64,000 bases of DNA from Variovorax atrisoli 110B (GCF_000382045.1 NZ_KB907451.1:310001-374000), one strand, 5' to 3'; shown: positions 43,903 to 52,567, counted from the first letter of the stretch. Notes: generated by a model from the sequence alone, not told the origin. Program-made: numbers and translations.

Positions 43903-44889
43903 CTACTCGGGCTTGGCGCCCGAGGCCTTCACCGCCGCGCCCCAGACACCGATCTCGCTCGCCACGAAGCGGTCGAACTCGGCCGGCGTGGTCGGTGCGG
44001 GCTCGGCGCCGCGCTCGCGGATGAAGCGGGCCATCTGCTCGCTCTTGAGGATGTCGGTCACCTCATGGTTGAGGCGCTCGACGATCTCGCCCGGCGTGCC
44101 GCGCGGCGCCATCAGGCCGAGCCAGCCGACGGCCTCGAAGTTCTTCGTGCCCGCCACGCCGCTCTCGCGCACGGTGGGCACGTCGGGCAGCTGCGAGGAG
44201 CGCGTGGCCGAGGTCACGGCCAGCGGCACCGCGCGGCCCGACTTGATGTGCGGCAGCGCGGCCGTCACCGAGTCGATCATCAGCGGCACCTGGTTGCCCA
44301 GGAAATCCGACTGCGCCGGGCCGCTGCCCCGGTACGGAATGTGCGTGACGAACACATGCGCCGCCGTCTTGTACATCTCGCCCGACAGGTGCTGCGTGCC
44401 GCCGATGCCGGCGCTCGCGTAGCTCAGCCGGCCGGGTTCGGCCTTGGCGCGCGCGGTGAGCTCAGCCAGGGTGCGGATGCCGCTTTCGGGCGTGGCCAGG
44501 AACACCAGCGGGACCTTGGCGACGAGCGAGATGCCGACCAGATCCTTGCGCGGATCGAAGCCCGGCTTCGCGTAGAGCGTCTGGTTCACCGCCATCGCGC
44601 TGCCTGCCACCACCAGCGTGTAGCCGTCGGGCTGCGAGCGCACCACGAACTCGGTGCCGATGTTGCTGCCGGCGCCGGCCTTGTTGTCGACCACCACCGG
44701 CTGCCCCAGCCGCTTGCCGAGCTGCTCGGCCAGGGCGCGGGCGAAGATGTCTGTGGCCTGCCCGGGCGGGAACGGCACCACCAGCTTGACCGGCTTGTCG
44801 GGCCACGCGGCGGCCTGCGCCGGGCCGGTGCCGCCGAGCAGCACCGCCGCAGCCATCGCGAGGCTTGCGCCGAAGCGTCTGCGCCGCAT
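43903..44889 (-). CDS. Bug-family substrate-binding receptor translationally coupled to topB
   Basis: A 328-residue precursor with signal [27 protein letters not shown] (~27 residues). [59 protein letters not shown] and the C-terminal [15 protein letters not shown] are standard Bug motifs. ATG 44889 lies only 3 bases after the stop of topB (TGAGCCATG), an odd partner for a transport receptor. No operon promoter is visible between them, so it is probably read with topB or from a promoter inside topB. Confidence 0.92.
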   Translation of the reverse strand: MRRRRFGASLAMAAAVLLGGTGPAQAAAWPDKPVKLVVPFPPGQATDIFARALAEQLGKRLGQPVVVDNKAGAGSNIGTEFVVRSQPDGYTLVVAGSAMAVNQTLYAKPGFDPRKDLVGISLVAKVPLVFLATPESGIRTLAELTARAKAEPGRLSYASAGIGGTQHLSGEMYKTAAHVFVTHIPYRGSGPAQSDFLGNQVPLMIDSVTAALPHIKSGRAVPLAVTSATRSSQLPDVPTVRESGVAGTKNFEAVGWLGLMAPRGTPGEIVERLNHEVTDILKSEQMARFIRERGAEPAPTTPAEFDRFVASEIGVWGAAVKASGAKPE

Positions 44890-44892
44890 GGC

Positions 44893-47844
44893 TCAGGGCG
44901 CCGAGAGGTGCTTGCCCACGATGCCCGCGAGCTCGAACATCGTCACCTGGTCCTTGCCGAACACGGGCTTGAGCTTGGCGTCGGCGTTGATCGCGCGCTT
45001 GTCCTTCGCGTCCTGCAGGCCGTTGGCCTTGATGTAGTCCCACAGCTTCTTGACCACCTCGGTGCGCGCGACCGGCTCGTTGCCGATCACCGCCGCCAGC
45101 GCGTCGCTGGGCTTCAGGCCCGCGCCGGGCTTGCGCGGCGCGGCGGCCTTCTTCGCGGCCGGTGCCTTCTTGGCGGCGGGCGTCTTCTTCGCCGCTGCCG
45201 TCTTCTTGGCTGCAGGGGTCTTGCCGGCGAAGGTCTTGCGCGGCGGGAACTTGGCTGCACCCTCGCGCGGCGCGAACTCGAAGGTCACCTTGCCCTCTTC
45301 CGCATTCCAGGTCAGGAAGGCCTTGAAGGGGCGGCGCGTGCGCATGCTCACGAACTTGTCGAGCAGGTCGGTCTTGCCGGTGGCCAGCAGCTTCTCCATC
45401 TGCGCGCGCTCCACCGGCTGCTGCAGGATGATCTTGCCGGTCTTGAAGGTGCAGCTCGGCGTGGGCTGCGCATTGGTCGGCACCGACTTCTCGCAGACGT
45501 AGTTGCTGCCGTGCTCGAACACCGGTGCGCCGCATACCGGGCAGGGGCCCACGGTGTCCTGATCGCTGAAGTCGACGATCTCGCCGCTTTCCTCGTTCTT
45601 GTCGTCGCCGAAGTCGAACTCCAGCTTCCAGTTCTTCGCCTCCTCGTCGTACTTGATGACGATCTCGGAGGTGAAGGGCCAGCCGGCCTTGGAGCGGAAG
45701 CCTTCCAGCGGACCGATGTGCTTGTCGCGCAGCAGCGCCTCGGCCTCTTCCACCTCGAAGGTGCGCCCGGCCGGCGACTTGCCGAACGAGAAGCCGCAGG
45801 CGTCCTCGCCCGTGCCGCTCTTGCCGGTGCAGGCGTAGCGGCGGTAGTTCTCGCGCACGATGCCGCCGCAGTTGGGGCACGGCGTGCGCAGGGTGGCGTA
45901 GTCGCCCGGCACGGTGTCGCGGTCGTATTCCTTGGCCTTCTTGACGATGTGCTGCGTCATCTCGGCGATCTCGCGCATGAAGGCGTCGCGGCTGAGCGAG
46001 CCCTTCTCCATCTGCGCGAGCTTGTATTCCCACTCGCCGGTCAGCTCGGCCTTGGAGAGTTCCTCCACGCCCAGGCCGCGCAGCAGCGTCATGAGCTGGA
46101 AGGCCTTGGCCGTGGGGATCAGCTCGCGGCCTTCGCGCAGGATGTACTTCTCGGCGATCAGCCCTTCGATGGTGGCCGCGCGCGTGGCCGGCGTGCCGAG
46201 GCCCTTCTCCTGCATGGCCTCGCGCAGCTCGTCGTCGTCGATGGTCTTGCCCGCGCCTTCCATGGCGCCGAGCAGCGTGGCTTCGGAGTAGCGTGCCGGC
46301 GGGCGCGTCTTCAGGCCCTTGATGTCGGCCGCGAGGGTCTTGACGATCTCGCCCGGCTTCACCGGCACGAGGCGCTTGCCGTCCTTGTCGTCTTCCTTCT
46401 CGTCGTCCTGCGCTTCCTTGCCGTAGATGGCGAGCCAGCCCGGCTTCACCAGCACCTTGCCGTCGGTGCGGAAGGCGTACTTCCTGCCGCCCTGTTCCAC
46501 CGTGCTGATGCGCGTGGTGACCTGGTACTCGGCGCTCGGGAAGAACACCGAGAGGAAACGCCGCACCACGAAGTCGTAGAGCTTCTGCTCGGCCTCGCTC
46601 AGGCCGCTGGGCGCCTGCAGCGTCGGGATGATCGCGAAGTGGTCCGACACCTTCGCGTTGTCGAAGATGCGCTTGTTGGGCTTCACGTAGGAGCCGTCGA
46701 TCGCCTGCTGGGCGAAGGGCGCGAGGTGCTTCATGCCGCTGTTGGCGAGCATGCCCATCGTCTGCTTGACCACGGGAAGATAGTCTTCCGGCAGCGCGCG
46801 CGAATCGGTACGCGGATAGGTCAGCGCCTTGTGGCGCTCGTACAGGCTCTGCGCCAGCGCCAGCGTGGTCTTGGCGCTGAAGCCGAAGCGGCTGTTGGCC
46901 TCGCGCTGCAGCGAGGTCAGGTCGAACAGCAGCGGCGAGGCCTGCGTGGTGGGCTTGCTCTCTTCCGTGACGGTGGCGGGCTTGCCGCGCGCGGCGTCGG
47001 CGATGGCGCGGGCTTCCTGTTCGTTCCACACGCGGTCGGCGCGCTGCTCGGGGTCGGGCTCGCCGTTGGGCAGCAGCGGGGCGCTGGCCTTCTTCCAGTC
47101 GGGGTTGAACCACTTGCCGGAGTACTCGCCGGCCTCGGCGCCGAAGGTGCCGTGGATCTCCCAGTAGTCGCGCGAGACGAACTTGCGGATCTGCTCCTCG
47201 CGCTCCACCACCACCGACAGCGTGGGCGTCTGCACGCGCCCCACGGTCGTGAGGAAGAAGCCGCCGTCGCGCGAATTGAAGGCCGTCATCGCACGCGTGC
47301 CGTTGATGCCCACCAGCCAGTCGGCCTCCGAGCGCGAACGCGCGGCGTCGGCCAGGCCCTGCATCTGCTTCTCGGTGCGCAGGGAGTCGAAGCCGTCGCG
47401 GATGGCCTGCGGTGTCATCGACTGCAGCCACAGCCGCTTCACCGGCTTGTTCAGCCCCGACTTGCCGCCCGCGTACTGCTCGATGAGCCTGAAGATCAGC
47501 TCGCCCTCGCGCCCCGCGTCGCATGCGTTGATGAGCTGCGTGACGTCCTTGCGCTTGGCCTGCTTGACCACCGCGTTCAGGCGCGTCTTGGTCTTGTCGA
47601 CGGGCTTCAGGTCGAAGTGCGGCGGGATCACCGGCAGGTTGGCGAAGCTCCACTTGCCGCGCTTGACGTCGAATTCCTCGGGCGCCTGGATTTCGACCAG
47701 GTGACCGACAGCGCTGGTCACGACATAGCTGTCGTTCTCGAAATGCTCGTCATGTTTGTCGAATTTGCCGGCCACCGGCGTGAGAGCGCGGACGATGTCC
47801 TGCGCCACCGACGGCTTTTCTGCGATTACCAACGTCTTTGTCAT
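44893..47844 (-). CDS. topB: DNA topoisomerase III fused to a SWIB domain through a Lys/Ala linker
   Basis: A 983-residue type IA topoisomerase. The Toprim domain has IAEKPSVA (8-14) and DAGREGE (109-115); the active tyrosine is Y343 in LTYPRTDSR. Zinc-finger segments follow (CPNCGG, CPVCGAPVFEHGSNYVC). Residues ~865-906 form an AAKK-repeat linker like histone H1 tails, and ~907-983 is a SWIB/MDM2 domain (SDALAAVIGNEPVARTEVVKKLWDYIKANGLQD...VTMFELAGIVGKHL). Topo III separates intertwined DNA molecules at forks. E. coli TopB is about 650 residues, so the extra C-terminus is large. Divergent from a SET protein. Confidence 0.93.
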   Translation of the reverse strand: MTKTLVIAEKPSVAQDIVRALTPVAGKFDKHDEHFENDSYVVTSAVGHLVEIQAPEEFDVKRGKWSFANLPVIPPHFDLKPVDKTKTRLNAVVKQAKRKDVTQLINACDAGREGELIFRLIEQYAGGKSGLNKPVKRLWLQSMTPQAIRDGFDSLRTEKQMQGLADAARSRSEADWLVGINGTRAMTAFNSRDGGFFLTTVGRVQTPTLSVVVEREEQIRKFVSRDYWEIHGTFGAEAGEYSGKWFNPDWKKASAPLLPNGEPDPEQRADRVWNEQEARAIADAARGKPATVTEESKPTTQASPLLFDLTSLQREANSRFGFSAKTTLALAQSLYERHKALTYPRTDSRALPEDYLPVVKQTMGMLANSGMKHLAPFAQQAIDGSYVKPNKRIFDNAKVSDHFAIIPTLQAPSGLSEAEQKLYDFVVRRFLSVFFPSAEYQVTTRISTVEQGGRKYAFRTDGKVLVKPGWLAIYGKEAQDDEKEDDKDGKRLVPVKPGEIVKTLAADIKGLKTRPPARYSEATLLGAMEGAGKTIDDDELREAMQEKGLGTPATRAATIEGLIAEKYILREGRELIPTAKAFQLMTLLRGLGVEELSKAELTGEWEYKLAQMEKGSLSRDAFMREIAEMTQHIVKKAKEYDRDTVPGDYATLRTPCPNCGGIVRENYRRYACTGKSGTGEDACGFSFGKSPAGRTFEVEEAEALLRDKHIGPLEGFRSKAGWPFTSEIVIKYDEEAKNWKLEFDFGDDKNEESGEIVDFSDQDTVGPCPVCGAPVFEHGSNYVCEKSVPTNAQPTPSCTFKTGKIILQQPVERAQMEKLLATGKTDLLDKFVSMRTRRPFKAFLTWNAEEGKVTFEFAPREGAAKFPPRKTFAGKTPAAKKTAAAKKTPAAKKAPAAKKAAAPRKPGAGLKPSDALAAVIGNEPVARTEVVKKLWDYIKANGLQDAKDKRAINADAKLKPVFGKDQVTMFELAGIVGKHLSAP

Positions 47845-47873
47845 CTAAGGGCTCTCTATACTCTGCGGCTTCC

Positions 47874-47908
47874 CGCGTGCGCACGCGCACACGCGCATGT
47901 GTGCATAT
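47874..47908. promoter_or_regulatory. 35-base alternating pyrimidine-purine tract (Z-DNA-prone) in the topB/SET spacer
   Basis: Every base from 47874 to 47908 alternates pyrimidine-purine (CG, TG, CA, TA steps only), starting with the palindrome CGCGTGCGCACGCG (47874-47887). Such tracts flip to Z-DNA under negative supercoiling. It lies 30 bases upstream of the topB start and 22 bases upstream of the SET gene. Confidence 0.6.
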
Positions 47909-47929
47909 TCAAACTAACAGACTTCGGCG

Positions 47930-48637
47930 ATGCCTTCCAAATCCCCACTTCCGGCCGGTCGTGATTCGCAGGCCACCGCGCTCCCCGAGGCGGATGCGAA
48001 GTCCGCCAAGGATCGCTCCACCGGCCGCCGCATCCAGATGCGGCGCTCCGCCGTCCACGGCAACGGCGTTTTCGCCGTGCAGGACCTGGCCGAAGGCGAG
48101 ACGCTGATCGAATACAAGGGCGAAGTCATCAGCTGGAAGGAGGCGCTGCGCCGCCATCCGCACGACCCGAGCCAGCCGAACCACACCTTCTACTTCCACA
48201 TCGACGACGGCCGCGTGATCGACGGCAACGTCAAGGGCAACGATGCACGCTGGATCAACCACTCGTGCGAGCCGAACTGCGAAGCCGACGAGGTCGACGG
48301 GCGCGTTTATATCAAGGCGCTGCGCAACATCGCAGCCGGCGAAGAGCTCAACTACGACTACGGCCTGATCATCGACGAGCCGTACACGCCGAAGCTGCTC
48401 GCCGAATTTCCGTGCTGGTGCGGCTCGGAGCAGTGCCGCGGCACGCTGCTGACACCGAAGGATGAGGACGAAGAAAAGAAAAAGAAGAAGAAGGCGAAGA
48501 AAAAGGCTGAAAAGAAGGCCGAGAAGAAGGCCGAAAGGAAAAAGGCCGAGAAAAAGGAAGCCAGGAAGGCCGAGAAGAAGGCCGACGCCAAGGCTGAAAA
48601 GAAATCGGCGAAGAAAGCCAGGTCCGCCAGGGACTGA
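47930..48637 (+). CDS. SET-domain protein with lysine-rich C-terminal tail
   Basis: A 235-residue protein. SET core at about residues 34-150: RRSAVHGNGVFAVQDLAEGETLIEYKGE, NHSCEPNC (110-117, the SAM/knot motif) and GEELNYDYG (137-145). The post-SET cysteines CWCGSEQC (162-169) are present for zinc binding. From residue 180 to the end almost every residue is Lys, Ala or Glu. SET enzymes methylate lysines of histones or other proteins; bacterial members may act on DNA-binding proteins. Only 5 bases separate it from birA, so the two may share a transcript. Confidence 0.88.
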   Translation: MPSKSPLPAGRDSQATALPEADAKSAKDRSTGRRIQMRRSAVHGNGVFAVQDLAEGETLIEYKGEVISWKEALRRHPHDPSQPNHTFYFHIDDGRVIDGNVKGNDARWINHSCEPNCEADEVDGRVYIKALRNIAAGEELNYDYGLIIDEPYTPKLLAEFPCWCGSEQCRGTLLTPKDEDEEKKKKKKAKKKAEKKAEKKAERKKAEKKEARKAEKKADAKAEKKSAKKARSARD

Positions 48638-48642
48638 CGGCG

Positions 48643-49458
48643 ATGAACGACAGCAGCACCGCCGACTGGTTCCAGGACCGGATCGCCGCGGCGGTCGCGC
48701 CGCTGCTGCCTGGCTTCGCGGTCGAGGCCGTGGCGGAAATCGACTCCACCAACACCGAATTGATGCGCCGCGCGCGTGCCGGCCGCGTCGAGCCCGTGCT
48801 CCTCGTGGCCGAGCGCCAGACGGCCGGGCGCGGCCGCCTCGGGCGCCCCTGGCAGAGCGGCGCGCAGCAGGATGCGGCCGCCTCGCTGACCTTCTCGCTC
48901 GGCATGCCGCTGGCGCCCGCCGACTGGTCGGGCCTGTCGCTGGCCGTCGGCGTGGCGGTGGCCGAGGGGCTCGATCCCTCGGGCGCGCACAAGGTCGGCC
49001 TCAAGTGGCCCAACGACATCTGGGTCGACGACCGCAAGCTGGTCGGCATCCTCATCGAGACCGCCCTGCCCTCCGACGGCGGGCCGGCCGCGTCGCGCTA
49101 TGTGGTGATCGGCATCGGCATCAACATCGGCGCGCGCGAGGGCGACGGCATGCGCACGCCGCCGGCATGGCTGCACCAGTGGCGCCCCGGTGCCACCGCG
49201 GCCGAGGTGCTGGCCGATCTGGCCGGGCCGCTGGTGCGGACGGTGCTCGACTTCGAGGCGCGGGGCTTCGCGCCCTTTGCCGAGCGCTTCGCCGCGCGCG
49301 ACGTGCTGCGCGGACGCGAGGTGATGCTCAGCGACGGCACTGCCGGCCTGTGCGAAGGCGTGGCCTGGGGCGGCGAGCTGCAGGTACGCACCGACGCGGG
49401 CCTGCAGCTGATCTCCAGCGACGAAGTGAGCGTGCGCCCTCGCGGCATGGCCTTCTGA
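48643..49458 (+). CDS. birA: Biotin--[acetyl-CoA-carboxylase] ligase
   Basis: A 271-residue group-I (no DNA-binding) biotin protein ligase. Catalytic features: DSTNTELMRRA, ERQTAGRGRLGRPW, LKWPNDIWVDDRKLVGILIE and VVIGIGINIG. It attaches biotin to carboxylases through biotinyl-AMP. Unlike E. coli BirA there is no N-terminal HTH, so it cannot act as the biotin repressor. It starts 5 bases after the SET gene. Confidence 0.93.
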   Translation: MNDSSTADWFQDRIAAAVAPLLPGFAVEAVAEIDSTNTELMRRARAGRVEPVLLVAERQTAGRGRLGRPWQSGAQQDAAASLTFSLGMPLAPADWSGLSLAVGVAVAEGLDPSGAHKVGLKWPNDIWVDDRKLVGILIETALPSDGGPAASRYVVIGIGINIGAREGDGMRTPPAWLHQWRPGATAAEVLADLAGPLVRTVLDFEARGFAPFAERFAARDVLRGREVMLSDGTAGLCEGVAWGGELQVRTDAGLQLISSDEVSVRPRGMAF

Positions 49459-49475
49459 TTCTGATCTTCACCACC

Positions 49476-49676
49476 ATGAAGCTGCGCCTGCTCCTCGTCG
49501 TGCTGCTGCTGGCCAACGCCGGCTACTTCCTCTGGACACGCGGCGACCTCGCGGGCTTCGGCCTCGCGCCGGCCTCCCTCGCGGAGCGCGAGCCGCAGCG
49601 CATGGCGCGGCAGATCCACCCCGAGTGGTTGCAGATCCGCAAGGAATCGGCGAAGCCTGCTGCGCCGGCGCCGTAG
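49476..49676 (+). CDS. Small predicted membrane protein (66 aa)
   Basis: A 66-residue protein from ATG 49476 with a single N-terminal hydrophobic segment (MKLRLLLVVLLLANAGYFLW), then a hydrophilic part with EREPQRMARQIHPEWLQI and a short Ala/Pro end. It sits 17 bases after birA and is probably co-transcribed. The hydrophobic segment could be a signal anchor. No known domain is recognised; position after birA is conserved-looking for this group of bacteria (recollection, not tested). Confidence 0.7.
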   Translation: MKLRLLLVVLLLANAGYFLWTRGDLAGFGLAPASLAEREPQRMARQIHPEWLQIRKESAKPAAPAP

Positions 49677-49694
49677 ACGGTTTCCGGGCGCGCC

Positions 49695-51137
49695 TCAGGA
49701 GGGCTGCTCGGCTTCGAAGCGCACGGTGAACAGCGCCCCTGGCGGGTGCTTGCCCGGATGCGCGTCCTCCAGCTTCACCTGCGCGCGGTGCTGGTTCGCG
49801 ATCTCCAGAACGATCGGCAGGCCCAGCCCCGAGCCGTCGGCCTCGTTGCCGAGCACGCGGTAGAAGGGCTCGAACACCAGCTCGCGGTCGGCCTCGGCGA
49901 TGCCCGGGCCGTTGTCCTCCACCTGCAGCAGCAGCACGTGGCCGAAGGGATCGGCCAGTACGCGCACGGTGATCAGGCCGGGGCGCTCGGGCGTCGAGGG
50001 CGTGTAGTTGATGGCGTTGTCGACGAGGTTGCGCACCAGCTCCTTCAGCAGCGTGGGATTGCCGTCGAACACCACGCCCGGCTGGCCGGGCTCCACGCCG
50101 TCGTAGCCCAGGTCGATGCGCTTCTCGATCGCGCGCGGCACAGCCTCGCGCACCACCTCGATGGTCAGCTTCGCGAGGTCGCAGGGCTGGTGGTGCGTAT
50201 GGGCGCTGTTGCCCTCGGCGCGCGCCAGCGACAGCAGCTGGTTCACCGTGTGCGTCGCGCGCTTGCTCGCGCGGCCGATCTGCTTGAGCGACTGCTTCAG
50301 CTCGTCGGCGTTCGCGCCCTCGCGCTGCGCCAGGTCGGCCTGCATGCGCAGGCCCGCCAGCGGCGTCTTCAGCTGGTGCGCCGCGTCGGCCAGGAAGCGC
50401 TTCTGCGTGCCGATGGAGTCGTTGAGCTTGTCCAGCAGCTCGTTCACCGACGACACCAGCGGCACCACCTCCAGCGGCACCGAGGACTCATCCAGCGGGC
50501 TCAGGTCGCCGGGGCGCCGCTCGCGGATGCGCGCCTCCACCACCGACAGCGGCTTGATGCCGCGCACCAGCGCCAGCCAGATCAGGAGCACCGCCAGCGG
50601 CAGGATCGCGAACTGCGGCAGCAGCACGCCCTTGATGATCTCCGCCGCCAGCACCGACTGCTTCTCGCGCGTCTCGGCCAGCTGCAGCAGCGTGGGCGGC
50701 ACGTCGTCGGCACCGCTGGCGATCCACATCGAAGCGACGCGCACCGGCTGGCCGTGCACGTCGCTGTTGTGCAGGAACACCTGTCCGGGGGGCAGCGGCT
50801 CGTCGAGGCCGGGCTGCGGGATGTCGCGCTCGCCGCTGAGCAGGTTGTCGTAGCCGTCGAGCAGCTGGTAGTAGACGTGGCCAGCCTCGTCGGCGCGCAG
50901 GATCTCGCGCGCCGACTGCGACAGCACGAACTGCACGTGCCCCTCCTTCACCGTCACCAGCTCGGCCAGCACCTTCACGTTGTGCTCCAGCGCGCGGTCG
51001 AAGGGCGCGTTGGCGATGCCCTGCGCCACCAGCCAGGTGACGCCGATGCTCACCGGCACCAGCAGCAGCAGCGGCGTGAGCATCCAGTCGAGGATCTCGC
51101 CGAACAGGGAGCGCTGCGCGCGCTGGAAAAGCTTCAC
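49695..51137 (-). CDS. Sensor histidine kinase (TctE/QseC-like)
   Basis: A 480-residue two-TM kinase: TM1 near residues 16-40, a periplasmic domain with YYQLLDGYDNLLSG and an extracytoplasmic sensor typical of TctE, TM2 near 175-195, then HAMP, the H-box FLADAAHQLKTPLAGL (phospho-His) and N/G boxes (NLVDNAINYTP, VEDNGPGIAEADRELVFEPFYR, GSGLGLPIV). It phosphorylates the response regulator encoded upstream. TctDE systems control tricarboxylate transporters; orphan Bug receptors in this window make that link plausible but unproven. Confidence 0.9.
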   Translation of the reverse strand: MKLFQRAQRSLFGEILDWMLTPLLLLVPVSIGVTWLVAQGIANAPFDRALEHNVKVLAELVTVKEGHVQFVLSQSAREILRADEAGHVYYQLLDGYDNLLSGERDIPQPGLDEPLPPGQVFLHNSDVHGQPVRVASMWIASGADDVPPTLLQLAETREKQSVLAAEIIKGVLLPQFAILPLAVLLIWLALVRGIKPLSVVEARIRERRPGDLSPLDESSVPLEVVPLVSSVNELLDKLNDSIGTQKRFLADAAHQLKTPLAGLRMQADLAQREGANADELKQSLKQIGRASKRATHTVNQLLSLARAEGNSAHTHHQPCDLAKLTIEVVREAVPRAIEKRIDLGYDGVEPGQPGVVFDGNPTLLKELVRNLVDNAINYTPSTPERPGLITVRVLADPFGHVLLLQVEDNGPGIAEADRELVFEPFYRVLGNEADGSGLGLPIVLEIANQHRAQVKLEDAHPGKHPPGALFTVRFEAEQPS

Positions 51138-51252
51138 TTGGTTCGCTCCCGGGCAGCGCGCACCGCGTGCCTCTGCGCCGCCGTCTTTCCGAGGGCGATG
51201 CCTGCGGGCCGGCAGAGCCGGTTCCGCGGCATTTCCCGCATGTCAGGGCGCA

Positions 51253-51927
51253 TCAGGGCTGGATCTTCTCGAGGCAGTAGCCCAGCCCGCGAACGGTCGC
51301 GATGCGCACCGGGCCCTTCTCGATCTTCTTGCGCAGGCGGTGGATGTAGACCTCGATGGCGTTGAGGCTCACTTCCTCGCCCCATTCGCACAGGCGGTCG
51401 ACGAGCTGGTCCTTGCTCACCAGCCGGCCGGCGCGCTGCAGCAGCACTTCGAGCAGGCCGAGTTCGCGCGCCGAGAGCTCGATCATCTTGCCGTCGATGG
51501 TGGCCACGCGGCCGGCCTGGTCGTACACCAGCGGGCCGTGGCGGATCGTGTTGCTGGTGGCGCCCATGCCGCGCCGGGTGAGGGCGCGCACGCGCGCCTC
51601 GAGCTCCTGCAGGCTGAAGGGCTTGGCCATGTAGTCGTCGGCGCCGTGGTCCAGGCCCTTGACCCGCTCCTCCACGCTGTCGGCGGCGGTGAGCACCAGC
51701 ACCGGCAGCTGCGAGCCGCGTGCGCGCAGCCGCTTGAGGATCTCGATGCCGTGCAGGCTGGGCAGCCCGAGGTCGAGGATCAGCAGGTCGAACTCGTCAT
51801 GGGTCATGAGCGCGGTGTCGGCCTGCGAGCCGTTGGCCACGTGGTCGACTGCCGCGCCCGAGGTGCGCAGGCTGCGCAGCAGGGCATCGGCCAGCACCTG
51901 GTCGTCTTCGGCAATCAGAATCCGCAT
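51253..51927 (-). CDS. OmpR/TctD-family response regulator
   Basis: A 224-residue regulator. Receiver domain with acidic pocket (EDD 7-9), phospho-acceptor in LLILDLGLPS (D52), T-x-A in VLTAAD and K in YMAKPFS; winged-helix output at ~128-224 (ELSARELGLLEVLLQRAGRLVSKDQLVDRL...EVYIHRLRKKI). It precedes the kinase by 115 bases on the same strand; those bases (51138-51252) contain no convincing gene. Confidence 0.92.
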   Translation of the reverse strand: MRILIAEDDQVLADALLRSLRTSGAAVDHVANGSQADTALMTHDEFDLLILDLGLPSLHGIEILKRLRARGSQLPVLVLTAADSVEERVKGLDHGADDYMAKPFSLQELEARVRALTRRGMGATSNTIRHGPLVYDQAGRVATIDGKMIELSARELGLLEVLLQRAGRLVSKDQLVDRLCEWGEEVSLNAIEVYIHRLRKKIEKGPVRIATVRGLGYCLEKIQP

Positions 51928-51999
51928 GCGCCACCTCCGGCCTGTTTCAGGTGTCGGGCGCCACGCCGGCGCCGTTCACATTTGTCTCTTTGCCGGAGT

Positions 52000-52485
52000 C
52001 TAGCCCGCCGTATAGGCTTCGAGTCCGATGGTTACCACGGTGGCGATCTCGTCGCCCACGCTGCTTCGGAACTCCTTCTCGGCCTGCGTGACGGCGCCGC
52101 GGAAGGCGTCCAGCCAGGCCAGCCCGTCGGCGGTGAAGAGCACGCGCCGCGCCCGTGCGTCCAGCGGATCGGGCCCGCGCGTGACCAGCCCCCAGGCCTC
52201 GCACTGGTCGACCAGCGCGCCCATCGCCTGCTTGGTCATGCCGGCGCGCTCGGCCAGCTCTGTGAGGCGCGAGCCCTCGCGCGACAGGTGCCGTGTGATG
52301 TGGATGTGCGCCGCGCTCACCTGCGCGCGCGCCGCGAGGTTCGACAGGGCCAGCGGCACGTCGACGTCGTGCGCCATCAGCTCCAGCACGCGCTCGTCGA
52401 AGCGGCGCATGGCGTGGCCGAGCAGGCGGCCGAGGTGGGTCTGGCGCCAGGCGTCCTGGTCGGCTGGGAAGGGGGCATCGGCCAT
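52000..52485 (-). CDS. MarR-family transcriptional regulator
   Basis: A 161-residue winged-helix regulator: helical N-terminus, then ALSNLAARAQVSAAHIHITRHLSREGSRLTELAERAGMTKQAMGALVDQCEAWGLVTRGPDPLDARARRVLFT as the DNA-binding part. MarR proteins repress genes for efflux or aromatic catabolism and respond to small phenolics. Divergent from recA with 146 bases between, so target unknown. Confidence 0.9.
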   Translation of the reverse strand: MADAPFPADQDAWRQTHLGRLLGHAMRRFDERVLELMAHDVDVPLALSNLAARAQVSAAHIHITRHLSREGSRLTELAERAGMTKQAMGALVDQCEAWGLVTRGPDPLDARARRVLFTADGLAWLDAFRGAVTQAEKEFRSSVGDEIATVVTIGLEAYTAG

Positions 52486-52522
52486 GGCTTGAAATGGTAA
52501 AGCAAACTGACCAAAAAACAGG

Positions 52523-52567
52523 TTTACGCCGCAGGATCAGCCTCTACACTACTGTTCAAGCATCCAG
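52523..52567 (+). promoter_or_regulatory. recA promoter with near-consensus LexA (SOS) box
   Basis: TTTACG (52523-52528) and TACACT (52545-52550), 16 bases apart, form a likely promoter. Immediately after the -10, CTGT-N8-CCAG (52552-52567) matches the LexA consensus CTGT-N8-ACAG with one mismatch. Position over the start of transcription fits SOS repression. Confidence 0.6.

Noticed and set aside
43645..47964. 1439-codon open frame antisense to topB and neighbouring genes
   Set aside because: High GC gives long stop-free shadows; the product is low-complexity Arg/Leu/His-rich with no motif, while the opposite strand encodes clear topoisomerase III.
48462..48640. AAG/GCC-rich stretch looking like a simple repeat
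   Set aside because: It is the in-frame lysine-rich tail of the SET protein with mixed codons, not a tandem DNA repeat.
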